A model generated the notes under the pieces. It was not told the DNA's origin and did not search any database. It saw only the letters and a list, made by a program, of their open reading frames with translations. Shown in pieces: positions 8,889 through 17,656 of a stretch of 64,000 nt of DNA. Each line of letters opens with the position of its first letter. The first letter of the stretch is position 1. Location of the stretch: NCBI RefSeq assembly GCF_902459775.1, contig NZ_CABPSQ010000002.1:1-64000 (forward strand), given 5' to 3'. The position numbers were made by a program, and so were the translations under genes. The DNA comes from Pandoraea captiosa (GTDB taxonomy: Bacteria > Pseudomonadota > Gammaproteobacteria > Burkholderiales > Burkholderiaceae).

Positions 8889-9562
8889 GTCTCCTGCCAC
8901 ATTCCTGGTTGGCGGTGCGAAGCAAAAGGCTTGGGCACCATCGTCTGTGACAACCGCAAGGCAGGCAGATGACGCACGGGTTGGCGTCGTCGGCAGAGTG
9001 CCCCGCGTCCTTTGAAGGACGCCGAATTCTTGGTTCGGTCGCCTATAAGGAATCGTTATTGTGTGTGGTTTGTTGCAACGCGATCATTGGGATTTGCACT
9101 AGGCTTCGCATCCGTCGAAACACGCATGCTCACACGTGTTGCAGAACGTTCGGTCACATGGACCGACAGCACGCCGCGCCCTAGTGCGACAAGGCTTTTG
9201 CGGCACACGCAAATGCACGTCCGATAGCCGATTTCGATCAGCCATCGTCGCGCACCTCCGCATACATTAGGTATTACTACGTAAGTTTTGGGGGAAGCCA
9301 CAGAAAACCGCGTGAAGCGGAACGTCGTGGCCATGCAGCGCACTTTTGGGATTTCGGTCGTTTTTTCGGCCGCAGACTCACGAAGCCGTCAGTGCAGATG
9401 AGAAATCAGAATATCTCCAAACCCGCCATCCATTCCCCATGTGACGATGTTTGGGTGCCCCGTCGGGAGCCCGCGATGGTCCGCCTTGCGACCGAAAGCA
9501 TGGTGTGACGGATCGCCCCACGGACACGATATCGGCCAAATATTGAAGGGAGAGTCAACGTT
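8889..9562. other. Gene-free 674-bp stretch between the livG start and the PP2C-like gene
   Basis: It holds the promoter region of the liv operon (minus) and of the PP2C-like gene (plus). GC is visibly lower than in the flanking genes from about 9040 onward. I see no gene, no strong repeat and no clear operator palindrome. Confidence 0.5.
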
Positions 9563-10399
9563 ATGATGCCGGACGTCACGCATATTTCCGAGGGTATTTA
9601 CGCGAACATTCCTACCGAAGATGTCGTCGGATACCTTCGCCGCCCAGGATCGGTTCTCGCGTGGGCTATCGATGGCGCATCAACGCTCTCGGAATCGCCA
9701 TTCACCACGTTTGACGATATTTCAGACGCTGGTTGGTTCGCGCGAAAGGTGGCCGACGCACTTTCGAACATGGCTGATTCCGCCTTCATGCCGTCAAGAT
9801 TGCACCAGGAGCTAATTTCGATAAAGCAGGCGTACTTTAGCGCTTCAGGATCGAAGCGCCCGGTGCATGAGTGGCCTGTAGCCGCCGCGACGATTGTGGA
9901 GATGGATGTGGTCTCCTCATCGAGGGTCGCGGTCTCAATTTATCGTTACGCCGATTGCTTCGAACTATTGCATGAAGGTCCAATTCCGTTGGACACCGAC
10001 CTCAGAGCGCCCTTGTCAGTACCTCGGACTTACGATCCGTGGAAACCTCACTCCGGGTTCACCGGCGACCGACTTTCGCAGCTACAGGCAAGACGCTGCG
10101 AGCAGCAACGCAACGAACTGAGTTCAGCCCTCACGCTGAACCCGGTAAGCGCCTTCAATGCCAAGAAACTCCAAACGTCTCTCCATACGCCTGCACAGAT
10201 CTTGGTGGGAACGGATGGCCTGTCGCGAGCGTGGGACACCTATGGGTTAATGACGTCCGCGCAAGCGCTGAGATTAGCAACCCAGTCTGGACTTGGTGCG
10301 TTGCTGCACGCCGTTCGGCACCACGAAGCGACGCTTGCCAGTAACACGGACCGCAAGCGTCGAGATGATGCGAGCGGCATTCTCCTTACGTTCCCGTAG
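9563..10399 (+). CDS. Orphan PP2C-like phosphatase-fold protein
   Basis: This 278-residue protein carries what look like the metal-binding landmarks of PP2C/PPM phosphatases: WAIDGAST (Asp37-Gly38), an internal AAATIVEMDV strand, VGTDGLSRAWDTYGL (Asp218) and KRRDDASG near the C-terminus (Asp268-Asp269). The order and spacing fit a PPM fold that would remove phosphate from Ser/Thr on a protein partner in the cytoplasm. The ATG has AAGGGAGAG eight bases upstream. No kinase or anti-sigma partner is adjacent. Two 60-base lines I counted gave 53% and 58% GC, below neighbouring genes, which suggests acquisition by transfer. The family call is from motifs only; the exact subfamily is not recognised. 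Confidence 0.6.
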   Translation: MMPDVTHISEGIYANIPTEDVVGYLRRPGSVLAWAIDGASTLSESPFTTFDDISDAGWFARKVADALSNMADSAFMPSRLHQELISIKQAYFSASGSKRPVHEWPVAAATIVEMDVVSSSRVAVSIYRYADCFELLHEGPIPLDTDLRAPLSVPRTYDPWKPHSGFTGDRLSQLQARRCEQQRNELSSALTLNPVSAFNAKKLQTSLHTPAQILVGTDGLSRAWDTYGLMTSAQALRLATQSGLGALLHAVRHHEATLASNTDRKRRDDASGILLTFP

Positions 10400-10530
10400 C
10401 AATCCCCTCGCACAAAGATCAAGTCGTCATCCCCTTCAAGACTCGTCTGATTGAAGCGGCGCTCCTTACCGCAGGGAGCAAGCCATGCTGACGCCCACCG
10501 TCCCAGAAAATCGCTGTCCCTCCCTTAGCG

Positions 10531-12177
10531 TCATTTCCCCGCCTTGCGTGCCGCGCGAATCATGTCGCTGGCGCGCTCGGCGATCATGATCGTCGGGGAG
10601 TTGGTGTTGCCCGACGTGATCGTCGGCATGACGGAGGCATCCACCACACGCAAACCTTGCACGCCGCGCACGCGCAGTTGGGCGTCGACGACGGCATTCG
10701 CATCGTCGTCGCGTCCCATGCGGCACGTGCCGACGGGATGGAAGATCGTCGTGCCGATGTCGCCCGCTGCGCGCTTCAGATCGTCGTCCGTCTGATACGA
10801 CGGCCCGGGGAGATACTCGCGCGGCTCGTATCGCGCGAATGCCGGCGCCCCCACGATACGGCGCGTGAGCTTGATGGCGTCCGCCGCAACTCGCAAGTCC
10901 TCGTCCGTGGACAGATAATGCGGCGCGATATTCGGTGCGACCCGCACATCGGGCGACGTCAGATGCACATTGCCGCGCGAAGTCGGTCGCAGATTGCACA
11001 CCGATGCCGTGAACGCATTGAACTTGTGTAGCGGATCGCCGAACTTCTCCAGCGACAACGGCTGCACGTGGTACTCCAGATCAGGACGCGCCACATCGTC
11101 GCGACTGCGCGCAAACGCACCGAGCTGCGATGGCGCCATACTCATCGGCCCGCGCTGCGTGAACGCATACTGCATGCCGATCGTCAGCTTGCCGATCAGA
11201 CTGTTCGCCGACAGGTTGAGCGTCTTCGCACCGCGCAGCTTATACACCGTGCGCAATTGCAGGTGGTCCTGCAAGTTCTCTCCTACGCCCGGCACATGCG
11301 ACACCACGTCGATGCCGAAGCCCCGCAGCCGTTCGCCGTCGCCAATGCCCGAGACTTCGAGCAGATGCGGCGAATTCACCGCCCCCGCCGCAAGAAGGGT
11401 CTCGACGTTCGCGAGCGCCGTGAAATCCTCGTTCCCGCCGCGATACGCCACACCGGTGCAACGCGTGCCGTCGAACAGCAAACGACTGACACTCGCCCCC
11501 GTGATGACCGTGAGATTCGGGCGTTGCGACGCGGGCCGCAGAAAACCCTTCGCGGCGCTCCATCGCACGCCGCGTCGCTGATTCACTTCGAAGTAGCCAA
11601 TGCCGAAGTTATCGCCGCGATTGAAGTCATCGGTTTTCGGAATGCCGATCTGCTCGGCAGCATCGGCAAACGAATCGAGCACGCGCCACGACAGACGCTG
11701 CTTCTCGACGCGCCACTCGCCACCGCTGCCATGAAATTCCGAGCCACCCTTGTAGTGGTCTTCGCTGCGCTTGAATAGCGGCAGCACATTGTCCCAACGC
11801 CAGCCGTCGTCGCCAGTGGCGTCGGCCCAAAGGTCGTAATCCTCGCGCTGGCCGCGCATGTAGATCATGCCGTTGATCGACGAACTGCCACCGAGCACGC
11901 GCCCGCGCGGATAAGCGAGCGAGCGTCCGTTCAAACCGGCTTCCGCCTGCGTGCGAAATAGCCAGTCGGTGCGCGGGTTGCCGATGCAATACAGATAACC
12001 CACGGGGATGTGAATCCAGTGATAGTCGTCCTTGCCGCCCGCTTCGAGCAACAGCACGGAGACGTCCGGGTCCTGCGTGAGACGGTTTGCCAGCACACAC
12101 CCGGCCGAGCCGGCCCCCACGATGATGTAATCGAATCGCTCTTGCTGGTCGGTTCGCTGCTGCCCCTGCTTGCTCAT
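10531..12177 (-). CDS. GMC-family FAD-dependent oxidoreductase (choline dehydrogenase-like)
   Basis: The 548-residue protein has the N-terminal FAD-binding motif DYIIVGAGSAGCVLANRLTQ, the GMC signature 1 region GRVLGGSSSINGMIYMRG, signature 2 GAVNSPHLLEVSGIGD, and the C-terminal HPVGTCRMG (catalytic His) with NTNSPTIMIAERASDMI. It oxidises an alcohol to an aldehyde using FAD. BetA-like sequence does not prove choline as substrate, and no betaine aldehyde dehydrogenase is nearby. The ATG at MSKQGQQRTDQQERFDYI was chosen for GGAGA nine bases upstream; the frame is open 30 bases further up. It is divergent from a LysR regulator 397 bp away, a likely controller. Confidence 0.92.
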   Translation of the reverse strand: MSKQGQQRTDQQERFDYIIVGAGSAGCVLANRLTQDPDVSVLLLEAGGKDDYHWIHIPVGYLYCIGNPRTDWLFRTQAEAGLNGRSLAYPRGRVLGGSSSINGMIYMRGQREDYDLWADATGDDGWRWDNVLPLFKRSEDHYKGGSEFHGSGGEWRVEKQRLSWRVLDSFADAAEQIGIPKTDDFNRGDNFGIGYFEVNQRRGVRWSAAKGFLRPASQRPNLTVITGASVSRLLFDGTRCTGVAYRGGNEDFTALANVETLLAAGAVNSPHLLEVSGIGDGERLRGFGIDVVSHVPGVGENLQDHLQLRTVYKLRGAKTLNLSANSLIGKLTIGMQYAFTQRGPMSMAPSQLGAFARSRDDVARPDLEYHVQPLSLEKFGDPLHKFNAFTASVCNLRPTSRGNVHLTSPDVRVAPNIAPHYLSTDEDLRVAADAIKLTRRIVGAPAFARYEPREYLPGPSYQTDDDLKRAAGDIGTTIFHPVGTCRMGRDDDANAVVDAQLRVRGVQGLRVVDASVMPTITSGNTNSPTIMIAERASDMIRAARKAGK

Positions 12178-12574
12178 TCCCGCTCGTCTCCGTCGATGGC
12201 GCGGCACTCGCCATGGTGCGGTGCCGGCCCTGATGCGGCACCCGACTGAGGTGGACTGTCACCCCACGCGTCGGGTTCATTTTTGTCGTGACGCCGTCAA
12301 CGCAACGTTGGACGGTCGAATGCCCGGTATCCCATCAGAATTACTCATGTTTATCGCGTTCGTTGCATCGAACCGGATGACGTCGTCGATGCCACAAGCC
12401 TGCCAACATGCACTAGCGCCCGGACAAGCCAACCAATGCGCCCCGGCCCTGCCCGCGCTGCAAGGTGTGCATAGCGTACTGCCGCGCCGCGCGCCAAGCC
12501 AATGAGAAATTATCAAAAGCAATATAAGATTCCCTTATGTTGCCGGTCGCCGCCCACTTTCCGTCCCTCGCGCC
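12178..12574. other. 397-bp divergent promoter region between the GMC oxidoreductase and LysR genes
   Basis: It contains the promoters of both genes. The only clear element is the LysR-type palindrome close to the LysR start (12524-12538). The remainder has no coding character I can support. Confidence 0.55.
12524..12538. promoter_or_regulatory. LysR-type T-N11-A operator
   Basis: ATAAGATTCCCTTAT is a 15-base interrupted palindrome with 5-bp arms (ATAAG/CTTAT) and matches the T-N11-A LysR box. It ends 36 bp upstream of the LysR start codon, so autoregulation is likely. It is about 350 bp from the GMC start. Confidence 0.6.
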
Positions 12575-13450
12575 ATGGAACTCGCCCATCTTCGTGCCTT
12601 CGTCGCCATCGCCCGAGAAGGCAATCTCACCCGCGCCGCGCAACGGCTGCATCTGACACAACCCGCCGTCAGCCTTCAGGTCAAGGCGTTGCAGGAGACG
12701 CTGCGTCTCACGCTCTTCACCCGCACGGCGCATGGGCTCACGCTTACACGCGACGCGCAGGCGCTCCTGCCACTGGCCGAACGCATGCTCTCGGCACTAG
12801 CCGACTTTCAGCAGGCCGCGGGCGCCCTGCGCGACACGGTACGCGGACGCCTTCGCATCGGCACGATTCTCGATCCCGAATTCACGCGACTGGGCGCATT
12901 CCTGAAGCGCCTGGTGGAGTCGTATCCGCAGATCGAAACCGCCTTGCGCCACAGCATGTCGGGCGATGTGCTGCAACGCCTGGAACGAAGCGAACTGGAC
13001 GTCGGGTTCTACATCGGCCAGCCGGATCCGGGGAAATTCCACGCGATCACGCTCACGCCGTTCTCGTACCAGGTGCTGGCCCCGGCCGGATGGCGCGAGC
13101 GGGTCGCCCGGCGCGGCTGGCGCGAACTCGCGGCGTTGCCGTGGATCTGGACACCGCCGGAGTCCGCCCATCATCGCCTGCTGTGCGCCGCCTTCGGCGA
13201 GGTCGGTGTCTCCCCGCTGAAGGTTGCGGAAGTCGATCAGGAGCCATCCATGCTCGATCTGGTCAAGTCGGGTATCGGGCTGTCGCTGGTTCGCGACTCC
13301 ATCGCGCTGCGCGAGGCGCGCGCGCACGGTCTGGTGATCGCCGACGCCGTGTCGGTGCCCACCGAGCTCGCCTTCGTTACGCTCGCCTCGCGGCGCGACG
13401 AAGCCGCCATCGCCGCCGCGTTGCAGCTCGTGGCGAGCGTCTGGGCCTGA
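12575..13450 (+). CDS. LysR-family transcriptional regulator
   Basis: The 291-residue protein opens with the LysR helix-turn-helix (MELAHLRAFVAIAREGNLTRAAQRLHLTQPAVSLQVKALQ split over residues 1-40), then the effector-binding domain beginning RGRLRIGTILDPEF. The C-terminal domain contains VDQEPSMLDLVKSGIGLSLV, typical of LysR co-inducer domains. The gene diverges from the GMC oxidoreductase, the usual arrangement for a LysR activator and its target. The inducer is unknown. Confidence 0.92.
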   Translation: MELAHLRAFVAIAREGNLTRAAQRLHLTQPAVSLQVKALQETLRLTLFTRTAHGLTLTRDAQALLPLAERMLSALADFQQAAGALRDTVRGRLRIGTILDPEFTRLGAFLKRLVESYPQIETALRHSMSGDVLQRLERSELDVGFYIGQPDPGKFHAITLTPFSYQVLAPAGWRERVARRGWRELAALPWIWTPPESAHHRLLCAAFGEVGVSPLKVAEVDQEPSMLDLVKSGIGLSLVRDSIALREARAHGLVIADAVSVPTELAFVTLASRRDEAAIAAALQLVASVWA

Positions 13451-13720
13451 TCGCCGGAAATCCTGCCGCCGGCAGCCGGTGGCGGGCGGGGCCCTCCCGC
13501 ACGCCTTTCGGACACCCGGCCCGACACCCTCGCATCGCAAATCGGGCGCATAATCCGTGCCTGCATGCGTATATGCCTGCTCAGGCCTTCGCTTCACGAC
13601 ATTCGAAAAGGCCGTGTCCCTCGCAAATCATTCCCGTGGCATGGCGCGTCCGCCTGCGACCTGCCGTGTCAGATCTCTTTCAACGATCTAGAATTTAAGT
13701 CTGTCTTCAAGGAGTCGACC

Positions 13721-15112
13721 ATGTCCGATGTGCGAATGGAACGCGATACTTTCGGTGAAATTGCCGTGCCTGCCGATCGTCTGTGGGGTGCCCAAACGCA
13801 GCGCTCGCTGCTGAACTTCAAGATTTCCACCGAGAAGATGCCACGCGAACTCGTGCGGGCGCTCGCGCGTGTGAAACGTGCCGCTGCCGAGGTCAACAAG
13901 GATCTGGGCGTGCTCGACGCCAAGAAGGCAGACGCCATCATCAAGGCCGCCGACGAAGTCATCGCCGGCCAGCATGACGAGGAATTCCCGCTCGCCGTGT
14001 GGCAAACGGGCTCGGGCACGCAGTCGAACATGAACATGAACGAAGTGCTCGCGAACCGCGCCAGCGAACTGCTCGGCGGCGTGCGCGGCGAAGAGCGACT
14101 CGTGCATCCGAACGACGACGTGAACAAGGGACAGTCGTCCAACGACGTGTTCCCGACCGCCATGAGCGTGGCCGCGCTCGACGCCCTCGTGAATCACCTA
14201 AAGCCCAGTGTCGGCCAGCTGCGCGACACGCTTCACGCCAAGGCGCGCGCCTACGACGACATCGTCAAGATCGGGCGCACGCACTTGCAGGACGCCACGC
14301 CGCTCACGCTCGGTCAGGAAATTTCCGGCTGGGTCGCACAGATCGATCATGGCCTCCGGCATGTGGACGACGCGCTGCCGCACGTGGCCGAACTCGCGCT
14401 CGGCGGCACTGCAGTGGGCACCGGCCTGAACGCGCACCCGGAATTCGCGAAGAAGGTTGCCGACACGCTCGCGCGCGACACCGGCCTGCCGTTTGTCACG
14501 GCCCCGAACAAGTTCGAAGCGCTCGCCGCGAACGACGCCATCGTGCATGCGCACGGCACGCTCAAGACGCTCGCCGCCAGCTTCATGAAGATCGCCAACG
14601 ACGTGCGCTGGCTCGCCAGCGGCCCGCGTTGCGGCATCGGCGAGTTGCAGATTCCGGAGAACGAACCGGGCAGCTCCATCATGCCGGGCAAGGTCAACCC
14701 GACTCAGTGCGAAGCGATGACGATGCTCTGTGCCCAGGTGCTGGGTAACGACGTCGCCATCAACGTCGGCGGCTCGATGGGCAATTTCGAGCTGAACGTG
14801 TTCAAGCCGCTGCTCATTCACAACTTCCTGCAAAGCGTGCGCGTGCTGGCCGACGGCGCGGTGAGTTTCAACGACAACTGCGCCATCGGCATCGAACCGA
14901 ATCGCGCGCGCATCGCCTCGCTGCTCGATGAGTCGCTCATGCTCGTGACCGCGCTCAATCCGCACATCGGTTACGACAAGGCTGCGCAGATCGCGAAGAA
15001 GGCCCACAAGGAAGGCACCACGCTCAAGGCGGCCGCCCTCGCGCTGGGTCACGTCACGGCCGAGCAGTTCGACGCGTGGGTGCGCCCGGAGCAAATGGTC
15101 GGCAAGCGCTGA
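13721..15112 (+). CDS. fumC: Class II fumarate hydratase
   Basis: Fumarase C (463 residues, the normal length) interconverts fumarate and malate in the citric acid cycle without an iron-sulfur cluster. The sequence has the conserved [12 protein letters not shown]-terminus, [32 protein letters not shown], the TH motif [16 protein letters not shown] and the superfamily signature [11 protein letters not shown]. The ATG is preceded by AAGGAG at eight bases. The frame is open 156 bases upstream, but that part has no family character. A LysR gene follows 44 bp later on the same strand. Confidence 0.97.
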   Translation: MSDVRMERDTFGEIAVPADRLWGAQTQRSLLNFKISTEKMPRELVRALARVKRAAAEVNKDLGVLDAKKADAIIKAADEVIAGQHDEEFPLAVWQTGSGTQSNMNMNEVLANRASELLGGVRGEERLVHPNDDVNKGQSSNDVFPTAMSVAALDALVNHLKPSVGQLRDTLHAKARAYDDIVKIGRTHLQDATPLTLGQEISGWVAQIDHGLRHVDDALPHVAELALGGTAVGTGLNAHPEFAKKVADTLARDTGLPFVTAPNKFEALAANDAIVHAHGTLKTLAASFMKIANDVRWLASGPRCGIGELQIPENEPGSSIMPGKVNPTQCEAMTMLCAQVLGNDVAINVGGSMGNFELNVFKPLLIHNFLQSVRVLADGAVSFNDNCAIGIEPNRARIASLLDESLMLVTALNPHIGYDKAAQIAKKAHKEGTTLKAAALALGHVTAEQFDAWVRPEQMVGKR

Positions 15113-15156
15113 GCGCCCTCCCGTCGCACCGTTACAACGTTACACCGTCACTGCGC

Positions 15157-16059
15157 ATGCCGATCTCGCCCCTGCCGCCGCTGCATTGTCTGATTGCTTT
15201 CGACGCCGCCGTGCGGCATTCGAGCTTCACCCGGGCGGCGGCGGAGCTCAATCTCACGCAAAGCGCAGTGAGCCGCCAGATCGCGCAGCTCGAAGAGTTT
15301 CTCGGGCGCGCGCTTTTCACCCGTGAGCATCGCACGCTGCGGTTGACGGTGGCCGGACAACGCTACGCCGAGCAGATCCAGCGTCTGCTCGGCGAATGCG
15401 CAGAAGCCACGGCCGACCTCATGAAACGGCGTGGCGACCTGGAACTGACGGTCGCCTGTTCGTCCGGTGTCGCCGTGCTCTGGATGACACCGCAACTCAT
15501 GCGCTTTCGCGCAGCGCATCCCGACATCAAGATTCGCGTGATCGTGAAAGACGGCATCACGTCGCTCTCTGCGTCCGAGTTCGATCTCGGCGTCTATTAC
15601 GTACGCAACGATCTGCCGCCCGACTTTGCCGGACGGCGTCTTTTCGACGAGGAAGTCTTCCCCGTCTGCTCGCCCGCCTACCTCGCCGGGCGCAAACTGG
15701 CCCCGGCCGATCTCCTCGACGAAACGCTGCTGTTCATCGAGGACGGCCAGCGCAAGTGGATGTCGTGGCCCGACTGGTTCGAGTTGCAGGGCGTAAATAC
15801 CCCCAAGTTTCCACGAATGGTCAGCGCCAACTACTACCCGCTGCTGGTACAGATGGCCATTGAAGGCGGCGGACTGGTGATGGGCTGGCGACACATGATC
15901 GACCCATGCCTCGACGCAGGACTGCTCGTTCGCGCATGCGATGCAACGGCAAGTCTGGGCGGCGGCTACTATCTCGTGTGGCCTGCCGAGCGTCATGAGC
16001 ATGCCGCAGCGCGAATTTTCCGCAACTGGATTTACTCGGAAACCCGTTTCCCATCATAG
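15157..16059 (+). CDS. LysR-family regulator, GcvA-like
   Basis: This 300-residue protein begins with PPLHCLIAFDAAVRHSSFTRAAAELNLTQSAVSRQIAQLEEFLG (residues 6 onward), the GcvA-type LysR DNA-binding domain, followed by RRGDLELTVACSSGVAVLWM and the ligand-binding domain. The ATG was chosen at the start of that domain. It follows fumC closely and precedes an MHS transporter and an amidohydrolase on the same strand, which are the most likely targets. An 11-bp inverted repeat lies just downstream in the promoter region of the transporter (16081-16107). Confidence 0.9.
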   Translation: MPISPLPPLHCLIAFDAAVRHSSFTRAAAELNLTQSAVSRQIAQLEEFLGRALFTREHRTLRLTVAGQRYAEQIQRLLGECAEATADLMKRRGDLELTVACSSGVAVLWMTPQLMRFRAAHPDIKIRVIVKDGITSLSASEFDLGVYYVRNDLPPDFAGRRLFDEEVFPVCSPAYLAGRKLAPADLLDETLLFIEDGQRKWMSWPDWFELQGVNTPKFPRMVSANYYPLLVQMAIEGGGLVMGWRHMIDPCLDAGLLVRACDATASLGGGYYLVWPAERHEHAAARIFRNWIYSETRFPS

Positions 16060-16080
16060 GGGTTACGTGAGGTCTCAAAA

Positions 16081-16107
16081 GTTGCCATGCGCTGTACGCA
16101 TGGCAAC
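16081..16107. promoter_or_regulatory. Perfect 11-bp inverted repeat upstream of the MHS transporter
   Basis: GTTGCCATGCG and its exact reverse complement are separated by five bases (CTGTA). It lies 22 bp after the LysR stop and about 200 bp before the transporter start. There is no T-run after it on the plus strand, so an operator for the LysR or another regulator is more likely than a terminator. Confidence 0.5.
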
Positions 16108-16306
16108 ATGCGGAATTATCGCTTTGCCTGTCATTTTGTCTGCACTACTTTCTGTCCTATCCGCACACGTTTGTCGGCGATATTGGCCGAACTTCGCTCG
16201 CCAGGCCATGCCGACGAACGTGATCCGACAAAAAAGCAGGCGTATTACCGGCATGACGTGAGTGCAAGACACGCGACGGACGCCACCCATCCTCCGGGAG
16301 ACCCAG

Positions 16307-17587
16307 ATGCAGGCGTCCTACGCAGTGCCTCAAGACAACATGGCCCGCCAGCGCCGTCACGCGATCGTGGCGACGGTGATCGGTAACGGTCTTGAATGGT
16401 TCGACTTCACCGTCTACAGCTTCTTCGCGGCCATTATCGCGAAGCAGTTCTTCCCCACCGGCGACGACCTTTCGTCGTTCCTGCTGGCCGTGGCCACCTT
16501 CGGCGTGGGCTTCTTCATGCGCCCGGTCGGCGGCATCGTGCTCGGCATCTACTCCGACCGTGTGGGCCGCAAGGCAGCGCTCTCGCTCACCATTTTGCTG
16601 ATGGCCGCCGGCACCGCGATGATCGGTCTGGCGCCCACGTACGACCAGATCGGTCTGGCCGCACCGCTGATCATCGTGCTCGCGCGTTTGCTGCAAGGCT
16701 TCTCGGCCGGCGGTGAGATGGGCGGCGCGACGGCATTCCTCACGGAATACGCACCGCCGAACCAGCGCGCTTACTACTCGGCATGGATTCAGTCGAGCAT
16801 CGGCTTCGCCGTGCTGCTGGGCGCCGCCGTGGGCACGTTCGTGACGACCGAACTCGACAAGGCGTCGCTCGAATCGTGGGGCTGGCGTGTGCCGTTCATC
16901 GTCGGCATGCTGATTGGTCCGGTCGGTTTCTACATCCGCGCCAAGATCGACGAAACGCCCACGTTCCAGCACGCAGAGAAGTCGGACACGCCGCTGCGCG
17001 ACGTCTTCTCCCAGTACCCCAAGGAAACGCTCGCGAGCTTCTCGATGGTCGTGTTGTGGACGATCTGCACGTACGTTCTGCTGTTCTACATGCCGACGTA
17101 TGCCCAGCGCGTGCTGCACCTGCCCGCCTCGAACGGTTTCACCGCCGGCATGGTTGGCGGCGCCATGATCCTCGTGTTCGCACCGATCGTCGGACGCATG
17201 GCGGATCGTATCGGCCGCCGTCCGTTCCTGTCGGGTTCGGCGCTGCTGATCCTGTTGCTTGCATGGCCGATGTTCACGTATCTGAACGTCTCCCCCGGCC
17301 TGCCCTCGTTGCTCACGTTCCAGATCGTGTTCGGCTTGCTGATCGCCTGCTACACCGGCCCGATCCTCGCCGCCTTCTCGGAGCTGTTCCCGGCCAAGGT
17401 GCTCTCGACCGGTCTGTCGGTGGCATACAACTTCGCCGTGACGATCTTCGGCGGATTTGCCGCGCTGATCATCACGTGGCTGATTGCCCGCACGGGCAGC
17501 AACATGGCCCCGGCGATCTACGTGATCGTCGCGGCGGCCATCAGCCTGGTCGGCACCCGCTTCGTCAAGCCGCTTCCGAAGGCCTGA
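16307..17587 (+). CDS. MFS transporter, metabolite:H+ symporter (ProP/MHS) family
   Basis: The 426-residue, 12-TM transporter has the MHS-family hallmarks: VIGNGLEWFDFTVYSFFA in TM1, then the loop-2 motif GIYSDRVGRKAAL and RLLQGFSAGGEMGGATAFLTEYAP. It is predicted to import an organic acid or small zwitterion with protons. The ATG is preceded by GGGAG. It lies downstream of a LysR regulator and upstream of an amidohydrolase, so it may bring in that enzyme's substrate. The substrate is unknown. Confidence 0.92.
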   Translation: MQASYAVPQDNMARQRRHAIVATVIGNGLEWFDFTVYSFFAAIIAKQFFPTGDDLSSFLLAVATFGVGFFMRPVGGIVLGIYSDRVGRKAALSLTILLMAAGTAMIGLAPTYDQIGLAAPLIIVLARLLQGFSAGGEMGGATAFLTEYAPPNQRAYYSAWIQSSIGFAVLLGAAVGTFVTTELDKASLESWGWRVPFIVGMLIGPVGFYIRAKIDETPTFQHAEKSDTPLRDVFSQYPKETLASFSMVVLWTICTYVLLFYMPTYAQRVLHLPASNGFTAGMVGGAMILVFAPIVGRMADRIGRRPFLSGSALLILLLAWPMFTYLNVSPGLPSLLTFQIVFGLLIACYTGPILAAFSELFPAKVLSTGLSVAYNFAVTIFGGFAALIITWLIARTGSNMAPAIYVIVAAAISLVGTRFVKPLPKA

Positions 17588-17600
17588 GTTTCCCCCCGAA

Positions 17601-17642
17601 CAAGGCGCGCCCCCTCACCCGGCGCGCCTTGTGCTTTTTTTT
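17601..17642 (+). terminator. Strong terminator inside the short transporter-amidohydrolase gap
   Basis: An 11-bp stem (CAAGGCGCGCC/GGCGCGCCTTG) with a nine-base loop is followed by TGC and eight T residues. The T-run ends only two bases before the AAGGAA ribosome binding site of the amidohydrolase, leaving no room for a normal promoter between them. Confidence 0.85.
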
Positions 17643-17656
17643 CAAGGAATTCCCAC

